Part shown: positions 1 to 9,389 of the stretch, in pieces | How positions within the stretch are numbered: position 1 is the stretch's first letter | Layout: each line of letters starts with the position of its first letter | Assembly (NCBI RefSeq): GCF_002252525.1 | Contig: NZ_NNRM01000039.1 | Location: forward strand, 266,151-330,150 | Origin: Brucella pseudogrignonensis | Lineage (GTDB): Bacteria; Pseudomonadota; Alphaproteobacteria; Rhizobiales; Rhizobiaceae | DNA length: 64,000 nt | Direction of reading: 5' to 3' | Notes under the pieces: model-generated | Seen by the model: the letters and a program-made list of their open reading frames with translations, nothing else | Told to the model about the DNA's origin: nothing | Database searches by the model: none | Position numbers and translations under genes: made by a program

Positions 1-541
1 CGTCCAGAATGACCAAATCACAACGAGGCAGTGCGTCCATCACGAAAACCTCGCTGTTTGGAACCACATCCGCGCAATACACAACACGCTTTGATGGTGT
101 CGTAACCGAAAACCAGACCCCGCCCGCCACATGTCCCGAACGGCCGGATAGGATCTCGCTCTCACCCATCCGGATGGATTGCCCCGGCGTGAACAGTTTT
201 ATGCGCGCATCTTTTAATGGATGCGCCCGACGATGCGACGGATCAGCATATTGGTTCAGCATCGCTTCCGCGTCGTCATGCGTTTCACGCGTCATATAGA
301 AGGTACCTTGAAACCCGCATGCGCGAAGCCAATACAAACCTCCGATATGATCTTCATGGGCGTGCGAGATAAACACCGCATCTAGCGTCGCCACATCGCG
401 TTCAGCAATGGCCGGATAATAGTCCCGTCCTTTTGCGCCCACCTTGATGCCCACATCGAACAGAAGGCGGCGATCACTGTGGATGCCGACGCTGGTTCGA
501 CCCTTTTCGCCAAAACCGCCATAGAGTTCAATCATCATCAT
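1..541 (-). CDS. MBL-fold metallohydrolase, C-terminus beyond the window edge
   Basis: The visible N-terminal ~180 residues are those of a metallo-beta-lactamase-fold hydrolase. The zinc-binding motif HAHEDH (in SHAHEDHIGG) lies near residue 60, preceded by a typical Gly-rich first strand. The start overlaps the stop of the upstream ABC ATPase gene in an ATGA arrangement at 538-541, which implies translational coupling and membership of the same operon. Three consecutive ATG codons (541, 538, 535) could serve as start. The substrate is unknown. The operon context suggests it hydrolyses the compound imported by the transporter, for example a phosphodiester, but that is inference. The gene runs off the left edge. 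Confidence 0.85.
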   Translation of the reverse strand, partial: MMMIELYGGFGEKGRTSVGIHSDRRLLFDVGIKVGAKGRDYYPAIAERDVATLDAVFISHAHEDHIGGLYWLRACGFQGTFYMTRETHDDAEAMLNQYADPSHRRAHPLKDARIKLFTPGQSIRMGESEILSGRSGHVAGGVWFSVTTPSKRVVYCADVVPNSEVFVMDALPRCDLVILD

Positions 542-1611
542 CGCGACGCTCCATCCGGAATGACCCAGCCGGAATTGATAGCGATATGGATCGTTTCGCC
601 TTGCTGGCCACCCAAGCCATCGGCAAGGTCAAACGTGAGTTCCGTGCTGGGATGATTGACCGGACAGGCTTCAATCCGCGCGCCGCCACCCCGATAGATG
701 CGGCGCCTGACCGAAAGCGCGATGCCCGTATCGTCGCACAGCTCAATATTCTGCGATCGAATACAGATTTTTGCGTCAGCCTGCACCGCCTGCCCCGGCA
801 CGCAGCGCATGACCGCCTTCTGTCCCAACACCTCAACTGCACATTGGCCATCTTTTTCCGCACCGATGACTTGCGCAGGAAGCACCATGCCATGGGCTAT
901 GAACGAAGCCACCATCTCGCTCTGAGGTCGCTCATAAAGCTCCCGCGGCGTTGCGAATTGGATAAGCTTTCCCCTGTCCATCACCGCAATTCGGTCCGCC
1001 AGGGCCATGGCTTCTGCCTGATCATGGGTGATGTAGACAATTGTTGTGCCTGTGCGCTTGTGGAAAGATGCAAACTCATCCTCCATCGAAGCGCGCAGGT
1101 GCACATCCAAATTGGCGAGAGGTTCATCAAACAAGACCAGCGAAGGCGCAGCTACCAGACATCGCGCAAGTGCCACGCGCTGACGCTGGCCGCCAGACAG
1201 ACTGGCGGGGCGCCGATCACCAAGGCCCGTGAGATCAACCAATGTGAGTGCTTCCGTCACGCGGCGTTCCAGTTCTGGCTTTGCAACGCGTGCCACGCGA
1301 AGGCTGTAACCGACGTTTTCTGCAACCGTCATATGCGGCCATAATGCATAGTTCTGAAACACGATGCCGACCCTGCGGTTTTCTGGCTCGACATGCCTGT
1401 CGGCGGCTGACATGACATTGTCACCCACCTGGATTGCCCCACTGGTGATCTTTTCAAAGCCCGCGATCGCACGCAATAAGGTGGTTTTCCCGCAGCCTGA
1501 CGGTCCAAGAACCGCTACAAATTCACCATTTTTAATGTCCAGTGTCACATCCGAAAGCGCATCGAAGTTTCCGAAGCTTTTGGTGACATTGTTAATTTTC
1601 AATCCCGCCAT
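538..1611 (-). CDS. ABC transporter ATP-binding protein, FbpC/PotA type
   Basis: ATPase subunit (357 aa) of an importer for iron(III), polyamine, thiamine or phosphonate-like substrates. Walker A GPSGCGKT is at residues 36-43, the signature LSGGQRQR near 137, Walker B LVLFDEP near 160, and the switch His follows in YITHDQ. The C-terminal ~110 residues are a TOBE-type regulatory domain. Its start overlaps the end of the permease gene by 13 nt and its stop overlaps the MBL gene, so the four genes form one minus-strand operon. Family assignment is firm; the substrate cannot be read from the sequence. Confidence 0.93.
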   Translation of the reverse strand: MAGLKINNVTKSFGNFDALSDVTLDIKNGEFVAVLGPSGCGKTTLLRAIAGFEKITSGAIQVGDNVMSAADRHVEPENRRVGIVFQNYALWPHMTVAENVGYSLRVARVAKPELERRVTEALTLVDLTGLGDRRPASLSGGQRQRVALARCLVAAPSLVLFDEPLANLDVHLRASMEDEFASFHKRTGTTIVYITHDQAEAMALADRIAVMDRGKLIQFATPRELYERPQSEMVASFIAHGMVLPAQVIGAEKDGQCAVEVLGQKAVMRCVPGQAVQADAKICIRSQNIELCDDTGIALSVRRRIYRGGGARIEACPVNHPSTELTFDLADGLGGQQGETIHIAINSGWVIPDGASR

Positions 1612-3305
1612 GGCAGCACTCCATCAGGCAGACGCCGCGCGAACAGGTTCGTCGACAGCATGAGAAAGATTGTGACCACGATCGTTACAATCGACGTGGC
1701 AGCGGCATAGGTGGAATCGCCACCCTGTTCGAAGGAGAAAATGACGACACCGATCGTTTCAGAACCTGACGCCCACAAGAGTGCAGATACTGTCAGCTCA
1801 CTGAACGCAGTCAGAAAGATGAGAACCCCACCGGCAAGCGTCGCCGGCGCAACAAGGGGAAAGATGATCGTCCGCAAGCGCATGAACAATGATGCGCCCG
1901 CCACCTGGGCTGCCTCTTCCAGCGACCTGTCAATCTGGTGAAGCCCGCTCACGGTCGGTCGCAGGGCAAGGACAAAGAAGCGCGCAAGATAGGCGTAGAG
2001 AATGATCCAGATCGTGTTGTAGATATGAAAGCCCAACAGCGGTAGCGGCTTTAGAAACAGCAGCAGCGACGCAATCGCCATAACAACACCCGGCAATGCG
2101 TAGGGCAGCTCAGCAGTCAGATTGAACAGTCTGGTCCACCAGCGCTTACGCCAGGTTGTGATATAGGCCAGAGGTACAGCGATCAGCACTGCGAAGAATG
2201 CTGCCGCAAGCGACAGTCCAAAACTGTTGAGGAATGCGCGTTTGGTTGCGGCATGTTCGAACAGGATGAAGGAGTAGTTCGAGAATGTCAGGGTTTCCCA
2301 TCTCAACGGCGTGCCATAGGCATTGACGAGAGAAGTCAGAACAAGGCCAAAAATCGGCAATAGAAGCACCGCCACGACAATCAGCATCATCACGATCTCG
2401 GTCCATATCCTGTAACCTCCCAGTTCAAACGGACTGGCCGGAAGCGATGTGGAGGCGATCCGGTAATCGCGCCAGCGGGAAACATAATCCTGTGCGACAA
2501 TCCCCGCGATCGCGATAACGCCGATCAAAGTCGACAATGTTGCGACATCGCTGAGAACAGCAGGTCCACCACCGCTCAATCGCTGGTAAATCAAGGTTGG
2601 CAGCACGAGATAGTTGGCGGGAATCCCCAGAAAGGCCGGAATACCAAAATTACCAACACAGGACACGAAAGTCAGGGCGGTCGCACCGATGATCGACGGC
2701 GCCATTAGGGGGACAATGATCGTTCGCAATACAGTCAGTTTGTTTGCGCCACTGCTCAACGCAGCTTCGATCAGTTCACGGGGGAGCTTACGCAGTCCCG
2801 CTCTGACGATTAGAAACACCAGCGGCCCGTACTGAACACCAAGAAGCGCAATGATGCCGGTGGATGAATAGAGCGGGTTGCGCGATCCGAGTGGCGGGGC
2901 CATTCCGATCATTTTGAGGAAGGGACTTGCCGGACCAAACAATTGCAGCCAGGCAAGCGCTGTCACCTGCGGGGCGATCAGCAGCGGAGTGACATACAGA
3001 AAGATGAAAATCGCCCGCCCGCGAATATCGGTCAGGCTGACGAGCAGAGCAACACTGGTCCCCAGCACCACCGCAAAAAGGGTTCCAAAAATCCCGACAT
3101 AGATCGAATTCCAGGTTGCCGCCCAGGTCGCAGACGAGGAAAAGACCCGGCTCATTGCTTCGAGCGCCGTGCCTTGGGCCGGGAACACAACCTCGACAAG
3201 CAGGCGCCCCATCGGCAAAAGCGAAAGCAGCGACACGACAATAATCGTCACGGCGATCAGAGCCCTGTCCCGGCCCTGACCGCTGGTTACAGCGATTTTT
3301 TCCAT
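1599..3305 (-). CDS. ABC transporter permease, fused two-domain FbpB type
   Basis: Inner-membrane permease of 568 aa, about twice the length of a single-domain permease. It carries two binding-protein-dependent transport domains in tandem, with about 12 hydrophobic segments. Each half contains an EAA-like loop (RELIEAALSSGANKL in the first half, DRSLEEAAQVAGAS in the second). This arrangement is usual for iron(III), thiamine and 2-aminoethylphosphonate importers. It lies 12 nt downstream of the binding-protein gene and overlaps the ATPase gene, so subunit stoichiometry would be one fused permease with an ATPase dimer. Confidence 0.93.
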   Translation of the reverse strand: MEKIAVTSGQGRDRALIAVTIIVVSLLSLLPMGRLLVEVVFPAQGTALEAMSRVFSSSATWAATWNSIYVGIFGTLFAVVLGTSVALLVSLTDIRGRAIFIFLYVTPLLIAPQVTALAWLQLFGPASPFLKMIGMAPPLGSRNPLYSSTGIIALLGVQYGPLVFLIVRAGLRKLPRELIEAALSSGANKLTVLRTIIVPLMAPSIIGATALTFVSCVGNFGIPAFLGIPANYLVLPTLIYQRLSGGGPAVLSDVATLSTLIGVIAIAGIVAQDYVSRWRDYRIASTSLPASPFELGGYRIWTEIVMMLIVVAVLLLPIFGLVLTSLVNAYGTPLRWETLTFSNYSFILFEHAATKRAFLNSFGLSLAAAFFAVLIAVPLAYITTWRKRWWTRLFNLTAELPYALPGVVMAIASLLLFLKPLPLLGFHIYNTIWIILYAYLARFFVLALRPTVSGLHQIDRSLEEAAQVAGASLFMRLRTIIFPLVAPATLAGGVLIFLTAFSELTVSALLWASGSETIGVVIFSFEQGGDSTYAAATSIVTIVVTIFLMLSTNLFARRLPDGVLPWRD

Positions 3306-3317
3306 CTGTCTCTGGTC

Positions 3318-4304
3318 CTAGCCGCCAAACATTCCCGTGAAGCGCGATTTGTCGGCATCCGTGTTCTTTAGAACCTTCTGCGTATCGATCGGCATGATCT
3401 TCACAGTCAAGCCGTCAGGAAGCCATGCGGGTTTTCCGACCGACGTCTTAGCCGGCAAATAGCCCTGCTTCAAAGCAAGTTGCTGGCCAGCATCGGAGAG
3501 GATGAAACGAATGAATTTCTTGGCATCCTCAGGATTTTTGCTTGATGAAAGAATGGCGACAGGTTCGGTGACCGCGGGAACCCCTTCTTCAGGAAAGACA
3601 AACTCGACCGGAGAGCCTTTCGCTTTGGCATTGAGCGCCATGAAATCAACCAGAATTCCATAGGGCTTTTCCCCGCTGGCGATTGATTTGAGCACCGCGC
3701 CATTTCCGCGAACGCTGACCACTTCATTCGCCTTGAGCGCCTCAAAAAACTTCCAGCCTAGATTGTCATTGGCGACAAATCCACTGAGCAGAAAAGCCGC
3801 CGCCCCCGAATAAAGTGGGCTCGGCATGACCACCATCCCCTTATATCCCGGCTTTTCCAAATCGGACCAATGTTGGGGCTTTTGATCGGCAGCTGAGTTA
3901 TAGGCGATGCCCGTGGTGATCAGCTTGCTGCCAAAGTAATATCTGTCAGGATCAAATGAACCGGCTTCAAATCCGTCGAGGCTCGCCTCGGAAAACTGCA
4001 ACAAACGCTTATCGGCTTTCAGGCTTTCCATACTCACCGCGTCGGCAATCAGAAGCACATCGGCTTGCGGAGCGCCGGCTGAAAACTCAGCAGCAAGCTT
4101 ACTCATAATATCGCTGGTCCCGGAACGGTACACCTGAACATCAATGTCGGGATTAAGCTTCTTGAATTCTTCAACTGTACGTGCAGCATCGGCATCGGGT
4201 TGCGATGTGTAAAGCGTCAGCGTTCCCGCGAAAGCGGTCCCGGTCATCATCAGACTGGCAAGCCCTGCCGTGAGGATTCTCATCCCCCAGATTCTTCTCT
4301 TCAT
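3318..4304 (-). CDS. ABC transporter periplasmic substrate-binding protein, FbpA-like
   Basis: Extracellular solute-binding protein of about 328 aa. A Sec signal peptide ends near TAFAG, followed by the family opening TLTLYTSQPDADAARTVEEF. I chose the ATG at 4304 because a clear AGGGAGG ribosome site precedes it by about 6 nt; an upstream in-frame ATG at 4331 lacks one. First gene of the operon with permease, ATPase and MBL hydrolase, and divergent from the SorC-type regulator. The FbpA-like family covers ferric iron, thiamine and phosphonates. I see no cluster of iron-ligand tyrosines that would decide the ligand. Confidence 0.88.
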   Translation of the reverse strand: MKRRIWGMRILTAGLASLMMTGTAFAGTLTLYTSQPDADAARTVEEFKKLNPDIDVQVYRSGTSDIMSKLAAEFSAGAPQADVLLIADAVSMESLKADKRLLQFSEASLDGFEAGSFDPDRYYFGSKLITTGIAYNSAADQKPQHWSDLEKPGYKGMVVMPSPLYSGAAAFLLSGFVANDNLGWKFFEALKANEVVSVRGNGAVLKSIASGEKPYGILVDFMALNAKAKGSPVEFVFPEEGVPAVTEPVAILSSSKNPEDAKKFIRFILSDAGQQLALKQGYLPAKTSVGKPAWLPDGLTVKIMPIDTQKVLKNTDADKSRFTGMFGG

Positions 4305-4391
4305 TGCTTCCTCCCTTAGAAACGACGTCAAACGGCGTTCCTGTTCCTCCCTGTAGCGGGACGTTAATCACGTCCTCAGCAATCATAATAG

Positions 4392-4425
4392 TGTTCATTT
4401 GTTCTTTGTCAAATACAATTGAACA
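4392..4425. promoter_or_regulatory. candidate operator between the ABC operon and sorC-type gene
   Basis: The inverted repeat TGTTCA (4392-4397) / TGAACA (4420-4425) sits centrally in the 192-bp divergent intergenic region, with a 22-nt spacer that is AT-rich. SorC/DeoR-type regulators commonly bind such spaced repeats in front of the operon they control. Position and symmetry support a role as operator, but no experimental motif for this subgroup was used. Confidence 0.35.
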
Positions 4426-4496
4426 GTTGACGACAGGGGGATGATTGTTGCTATAGATCGACTTGTAACGGAAAAACCGGGGAGCGAGCAGCAGGA

Positions 4497-5447
4497 ATGG
4501 CAGGCAATAACTGGCCGTTGAGATCCTCTGATCTCAAAGTTAAGACCGTCTGGCTCTACTATGTTGAGGGCATGACTCAGGAACAAATCGCCGAGCAGCT
4601 CGGTGTCAGTCGCGTCAAGATCATGCGCACACTTGCAGCTGCAACCTCGGAAGGGATCGTTGTCACGCGGATCAATGCCGCAACAGCCGAACAAGTCGAA
4701 CTGGAACGTCGGCTGGAGGAAAAATGGGGCCTCTCATCCGCCATAGTTGTACCCACGCCAGAGAATGGCGGCAATCTGGAAAAGGCTCTCGGCAACGCCG
4801 TCGCTTCCTATCTTGACCAGGAAATGCAGGATGGAATGACCCTGGCTATCGGCGGGGGTGCCACGCTCTACGCCTGCGTTCAATTTCTAGAGCAAAGAAA
4901 ACTTAACGACGCTTGCGTTGTCGCCTTGGTGGGAAGCCTTCCGCATTCACGCTGGATAAATCCGTCTGTTGTTGCGGCAAGAGTCGCCGAAGTCTACCAG
5001 GTCGACAGTTATCAGATCACCGCACCCGTTATTCTCGACGAACAGGGGCTTCGCAACTTGTTGTGGCGCCAGACAGAACTTCGAAGTTTAAAGGCGCTCG
5101 CGGCAAAAGCCGACATCGCGCTTCTGACGGTCGGTGAAATCTCGGAAAATGCCACAATTTTCCGCCATGGCATTGTTCCCTCCGACCTCATCAGCCCATT
5201 GCAGGCTTGCGGTGCCGTCGCCAATATTCTGTGTTACTTCGTCGACGAAAATGGACATCTCGTCGATCACGAAATCAACCAGCGGGTGATGTCGATCGAA
5301 CTGAGCACAGTTGCGGGCGTCGAAAGGGTCGTGCTCGCGGCGGGAGGTCCCACAAAGGTCACCGCGATGAAGGCCGCACTTAAAATTGTCAAAGCGAGCG
5401 TGCTCATCACCGACAGCCAGACGGCAGCCGCTCTTTTGCAAGATTGA
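4497..5447 (+). CDS. SorC-family sugar-binding transcriptional regulator
   Basis: Protein of 316 aa with an N-terminal helix-turn-helix (residues ~20-45, TQEQIAEQLGVSRVKIMRTL) and a C-terminal effector domain of the SorC/DeoR sugar-binding type (AIGGGATLYACVQFL, later VLAAGGPTKVTAMKAAL). Members respond to phosphorylated sugars or polyols and control adjacent uptake or catabolic genes. It is transcribed divergently from the ABC/MBL operon and is its probable regulator. A SorC partner argues for an organic, perhaps phosphorylated, substrate rather than free iron for that transporter. Confidence 0.9.
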   Translation: MAGNNWPLRSSDLKVKTVWLYYVEGMTQEQIAEQLGVSRVKIMRTLAAATSEGIVVTRINAATAEQVELERRLEEKWGLSSAIVVPTPENGGNLEKALGNAVASYLDQEMQDGMTLAIGGGATLYACVQFLEQRKLNDACVVALVGSLPHSRWINPSVVAARVAEVYQVDSYQITAPVILDEQGLRNLLWRQTELRSLKALAAKADIALLTVGEISENATIFRHGIVPSDLISPLQACGAVANILCYFVDENGHLVDHEINQRVMSIELSTVAGVERVVLAAGGPTKVTAMKAALKIVKASVLITDSQTAAALLQD

Positions 5448-5491
5448 CCGCACCTCGCTATCACCTTGATGAGTGCGATGCCGCCAGCGGT

Positions 5492-5854
5492 CTAGACTTT
5501 GCGACTACGCAGGAAATCGACAAGACCGACATGGGTGATGGCTTCGAACTCACGGGTTGCCTGATCGAACTGTTGTCGCTGGGCCAGCATCATCAGCAAT
5601 ACTGCCCGCATTTCCGAGGAAACGCCGAACCTTTCCCAACGCTTGGCGACGTGGGTGGGAATACCTGCCGCATCACAAAAATCGGCAATGCTACTGTATC
5701 CCAGTTCCAGCAAAGCCACGCGCAGATCAGACGCGGACATCCGCTCTTCGACGGCATGGTCGTGCAGTCGCTCAGCAAAAAGCTGGATATCTCGCGGTGA
5801 CGATTCCGCAATTTTTGTCAGAAATCCCCCGACTTCGTTCAGTAATCTTGACAT
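5492..5854 (-). CDS. hypothetical protein, possible N-terminal regulatory-type fold
   Basis: A 120-aa soluble, mostly helical protein with no signal peptide or membrane segment. AGGAGAG precedes the ATG at good spacing, supporting the start. The middle (ALLELGYSSIADFCDAAGIPTHVAKRWERFG) resembles a helix-turn-helix or an HTH-like adaptor, but I do not recognise the family. It converges on the SorC-type gene, with 44 bp between the two stops. Confidence 0.6.
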   Translation of the reverse strand: MSRLLNEVGGFLTKIAESSPRDIQLFAERLHDHAVEERMSASDLRVALLELGYSSIADFCDAAGIPTHVAKRWERFGVSSEMRAVLLMMLAQRQQFDQATREFEAITHVGLVDFLRSRKV

Positions 5855-6386
5855 TTTAATCTCTCCTCACATTCAAACGCTCCTGATCATTGAATAGGAG
5901 TATCAGGGGATAGCGGACAATAGTCTGACACGTGAACAAGCGCAATCGTAATCACTATGCAGGGGTCTGGGCTGCCGGTGGTCCGACAATGATAATGCTC
6001 GTCCGTCTATGCACGGGTCCCGCCAATTCTCCGTCGCATTCTGGCAAGATTTGATATCGACAACATCTCAAACCCACCATGGGTGACTGCGGTTCGAAAA
6101 CTGCATCAACTGCGAGAGGTGGATCGCGTGCGACAGCGGGCGTGCGATATTGTCCTGCACGGAATTTCGGGATTCCGTTGTGCAAGCCTGCCAAGCCGGT
6201 TGAAAGAATATGATCGCGATTTCAGTCAAAACCCGGTAACTGAAAATAGTCTTTCACGCTGCGATACGCATTCGCAATGAGCTAAGTGAAATTAATACGC
6301 TATCGATGATGGGAATCAATCCATACTGCCTCCAACGAAGTGTGACTGGTTTCCGCTGTTGATAGTTCTATACGGAAGGAAACCTG
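5855..6386. other. intergenic, nothing recognised
   Basis: 532 bp with only short overlapping frames of atypical composition on both strands. No conserved protein motif, tRNA or strong hairpin was seen. The last ~30 bp hold the GGAAGG ribosome site of the next small gene. Confidence 0.4.
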
Positions 6387-6647
6387 ATGAGCGTATTCAT
6401 CCAAACGGGCTTGGCACATTTAATCTGCAATGGAGTTAACGTGGGAGAAGTTGAATATAACGTGTCCCTCGCGTCTGATGGGCTTGAACACTCTATGCGC
6501 GGTCGTATCTGGGCGAACAAAGGGGTGATTGCCAAAGCGCTTGATGCCTCCGTGATAGGCCTTCTGTTAACGGATCAAACTTTGATTGGGCTTCAGGTCG
6601 AAGAACTGGATCGGGATGGGGCGGCGCTGGTAACTGCACGCATCTGA
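6387..6647 (+). CDS. small hypothetical protein (86 aa)
   Basis: An 86-aa protein preceded by GGAAGG about 7 nt before the ATG. It has the look of a small beta-rich domain (repeated short hydrophobic strands such as HLICNGVNVGEVEYNVSLAS) and ends ALVTARI. I do not recognise the family. Codon use agrees with the neighbours and the length is not forced by a composition artefact, so I consider it probably real. It is followed about 215 bp later by a strong hairpin. Confidence 0.55.
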   Translation: MSVFIQTGLAHLICNGVNVGEVEYNVSLASDGLEHSMRGRIWANKGVIAKALDASVIGLLLTDQTLIGLQVEELDRDGAALVTARI

Positions 6648-7266
6648 TACGGTCACTCACTCATGGCCAGCATCCGCCCCAACAATGACAGATGTCTGTG
6701 TCGCAGGTGAAAAGTCTACCCATAAAAGCGTCACGTTATTCAGCCGTTGTCTAACTCGCTGCCTATCGTTTTTTTATGCGAAAGACTTCTATCGCAGCCG
6801 GATTGGCGATAGGTTGCTTTTCGGTGTTGGTCCCATGCCCTAAGCCCTCTCCAACACCCCGACCCCAGCGGCGACAAACAACCGCTGGGGTTGTTGTCTG
6901 AGGATGAATATCAAGGAATGTCGACCCTGTTCTTGCCCGCTCTGGCCTTTTTTGTTCACCGAGTTTGGAACTGAAGAAACGAGTGGATCAACAACAGTAT
7001 AAAACATCGAGCCTTCGCACCAGAGATGTTTCTACTGTCCTATTCTCTCGCACAGAGATCAACAGTCTGGGAGCTGATAAAGACATATCTTTCCCCGCAT
7101 GCGAATAACGCCGGACTCTACGTCAGCCTTCCCTTGCTGTGCCCCTATCATCGGTTCCAATCGTCGAAAAAGCGCGGCATGATTAGAAATTGACGATGTT
7201 GACTTTCCAAAACTATCACAACTTACAATCGAAGTCCCGCGTGTCAAATCCGGACCCACGCATATC
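6648..7266. other. intergenic with one hairpin and otherwise nothing recognised
   Basis: 619 bp without a convincing gene. It contains the 10-bp hairpin at 6862-6891. The GC-rich stretch before the hairpin could encode a small RNA, but there is no supporting promoter motif I can defend. Confidence 0.4.
6862..6891 (+). terminator. strong hairpin, probable rho-independent terminator
   Basis: Perfect 10-bp stem: ACCCCAGCGG (6862-6871) pairs with CCGCTGGGGT (6882-6891) around a 10-nt loop, followed by TTGTTGTCTG. It lies about 215 bp after the small gene at 6387, so it may instead end an unannotated small RNA transcribed from within 6650-6860. Hairpin certain, role inferred. Confidence 0.6.
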
Positions 7267-7733
7267 GTGAAAACTATCCTGTTCCATTTTCTACTCATGC
7301 TGTTTGCCCTGCTTTCTCCGGCGAAGGCGAGCGATAGTATGAAGCTCAGCGCCTACCTTGAACGACTGAATGACGGCGCTGCCGCTCAGCGGCTGGCGAT
7401 CGAAGTGGCGGAGTTAATTCGGCTGAACGATAAAGCTTCGATGGCAAAGCTCGCAGAGGTGTTTGAGGGAAGGATGGAGAATTGCTCGACTATGTCAGCC
7501 GATTTGACGACAGCGCCGCGCACCGCTTCGCTCTGCCCCTGCAGCCGTGCCAATATGCCAGTATTTCTCTCAGAATGATCGTTATGAGGCTTCTCGATGG
7601 CGGGAAGCCACACTTGAGAAGCCGTAGCATCATGCTCGAGGGCACGGATATTGACGCGATTTTTGCCGAGCATATGTGGCGCTGCGAAACATTGTCAGGA
7701 TTAACTTATTTAACCACAATCGGGACGAGATGA
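7267..7733 (+). pseudogene. small exported hypothetical protein, probably frameshifted
   Basis: The first ~23 residues form a Sec signal peptide (hydrophobic core FHFLLMLFALLS, cleavage after AKA), followed by a helical stretch ending near MAKLAEVFEG (about nt 7470). The +1 frame from about 7482 then reads LDYVSRFDDSAAH onward to a stop at 7733. The pattern suggests one gene of ~150 aa broken by a single-base indel near 7470. The 103-aa product of the first frame ends in low-complexity Cys/Pro sequence, consistent with reading out of frame. No family recognised. Confidence 0.4.
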
Positions 7734-8210
7734 TCGATGACGGGCGAGAGTTGCCTTGACAACCAAGAGGGGAATTAGGACGCCGGCTACAATAACGCCA
7801 GTGACATAATGTTCAAACACTGTCGAATTGAAAGCAAAAGCAGTTGGACGCGTCGATAGGTGGGGCGCCACCGGAGCCGTTCTGGTGTGCACAAGGGTGC
7901 CAACATGTTGCCGGACGGGCTCTTCAGTGCAACTGTTGCACAGCAAGCGTAGCCATGCTTGCATCTTGATGATCCAACACTTTGATTGCGTCAGTGCAAC
8001 TGCAGGGCTTGTTTCAAAGATGAGATGGCACAGGTCGGCTTCCGTCCTGTCGCATCCGTCACACGGTCTGGCGCCTGGCACCCGGAAAGCTCGGCCTGCG
8101 CCTAAGCGCACTTAGCCTGGATGGCGTTATAGCTGCTTGTGCACTGCCGGCTTCGATAACATCCCCCGTCGAAACAAGCCATGTAACAGCTTTCGGAAGA
8201 AGATACAGCG
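7734..8210. other. intergenic, nothing recognised
   Basis: 477 bp. Overlapping frames of up to 133 aa exist on both strands but have biased, unconserved-looking sequence and no ribosome site. I see no RNA or repeat structure. Confidence 0.4.
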
Positions 8211-8510
8211 TCAATGCACAACCCGATATTTAGGCGAAGACCTCTGTGCGCTGTACGACGCAGGCGCTTCCGTTACAAGCAGATTGTGACGCTCAGAGAA
8301 CGCGGCAAAAAGACTACGAGCTGTCTCGGACTCGATTTCACCGCGGAGCGCTGCCACACAGGCCTGCAAAGTAATATGATGGGTTGAATCCCGCAATGAT
8401 GGCGGCAACTCTAAAAGATATTGATAGGCATGCTGCACGGTGTTGATCTCTATCGGAAAGCCAAGGCCCACGAGGATGGATAGGGGTTTGTTAAAAAGAT
8501 CACATGTCAT
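8211..8510 (-). CDS. DUF982 domain protein
   Basis: A 99-aa protein with the DUF982 pattern: an N-terminal FNKPLSILVGLGFPIEI segment, a central helix HAYQYLLELPPS, the conserved HHITLQACVAALRGE segment, then an Ala/Arg-rich C-terminal helix. DUF982 proteins are small proteins of unknown function, numerous in Rhizobiales. The start at 8510 is chosen for the AGGAGAA ribosome site directly upstream; a longer frame to 8627 lacks one and adds atypical sequence. Confidence 0.75.
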   Translation of the reverse strand: MTCDLFNKPLSILVGLGFPIEINTVQHAYQYLLELPPSLRDSTHHITLQACVAALRGEIESETARSLFAAFSERHNLLVTEAPASYSAQRSSPKYRVVH

Positions 8511-8641
8511 CGCATTCTCCTTTCTGTCCGATAAGCTCGATCTTCTGTCGTTCCTCAACAATGGGAGGCTCAGGCTCACTCTTCTCTGTCTTGTCGGGTG
8601 TGGCGATAAAATACCGAAATGGCGCATAAACTCTAAATAGA

Positions 8642-8860
8642 TTAATCCGCGTCTCGCTGATCAGCAGCTTCGAGAATATCAATAAGATCGGCGACTTTGC
8701 CGGAAGGCGGCCGCCGTCCCTCATTGACAAGGGCCTCGTCCGCATTCAGCCATGCCAAAGCCTCCGCGAGCTCGGCTGCCGACGCGCCTGTTGCGGTTAG
8801 CTCTGCGGCCAATACCTCGTCAGTTGACCCCAGAACCGCGATTATTTCCTGCATTTTCAT
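8642..8860 (-). CDS. small acidic hypothetical protein (72 aa)
   Basis: Acidic, Ala/Leu/Glu-rich helical protein of 72 aa. The start at 8860 (MKMQEII) is preferred over the ATG at 8878 because GGAGGA lies 7 nt before it and falls inside the longer frame. It lies 130 bp upstream of the DUF982 gene on the same strand and could be cotranscribed. No known domain recognised. Confidence 0.55.
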   Translation of the reverse strand: MKMQEIIAVLGSTDEVLAAELTATGASAAELAEALAWLNADEALVNEGRRPPSGKVADLIDILEAADQRDAD

Positions 8861-8878
8861 ACGAACGTCCTCCGTCAT

Positions 8879-9389
8879 ACTGTCGGATTAGCTCACCTAT
8901 AAACCGCTTAGGAAATAGTTCTCGGTCGCGGCATGACAAGGAGCGGGACGCTCATTTTTAATGTCGGCGTTTCTAATAGATCGGCCCGACAGGCACGCCG
9001 CGCGTTTAAGTCTTTTCAACACCCGCCGCCGCTCAAACTTAGCCAGCCGGACTTCCGAACTCTACGACAGTTGATGAATCTTTCATGAAGAGATGCAGAA
9101 GCGCTTGTGCGGAGGGGTGGTTAAATTCATTCAACTCCCGGCGATGAGAAGCTCAAACGCCAGCTATTGCGACCAAAAGAGAAGCGGAGGCTCCACCTCC
9201 CGCTGTTGAGCCTCGCAACATCGTCTCCCTAAATCGTTGCGCGCCTTATACCCTGGATGCTTCACACAAAGACTTGCTGTTTCTTAAAGCATTCAAGCTT
9301 CGATCCAAATCCAGAAATCCAGAAATCCAGAGACAACATTCAGCTCAAATTCCACACGTGAAAGGCGCGATTGAAAGACAGTCAAAGAT
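8879..9389. other. intergenic with a short tandem repeat
   Basis: About 510 bp between the small-gene pair and the GGDEF gene stop. Apart from the three-copy octamer repeat at 9307-9330 I see no gene, RNA or terminator-like hairpin. Confidence 0.4.
9307..9330. repeat. three-copy 8-bp tandem repeat
   Basis: AAATCCAG repeated three times without interruption (9307-9314, 9315-9322, 9323-9330), 60 bp past the stop of the GGDEF gene. Octamer repeats of this kind change copy number by slippage, so this is a possible strain-typing site. No regulatory role can be claimed. Confidence 0.8.

Noticed and set aside
586-1344. 252-codon plus-strand frame
   Set aside because: Antisense to the ABC ATPase gene, which has all catalytic motifs. 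Cys/His/Arg-rich shadow sequence without a ribosome site.
7710-8111. 133-codon minus frame
   Set aside because: Cys/His/Arg-rich with no hydrophobic pattern or motif, and a plus-strand shadow of similar length in the same DNA.
9307-9330. CRISPR array
   Set aside because: The three octamers are direct tandem copies without spacers, and there are no cas genes. No CRISPR array was seen in the window.
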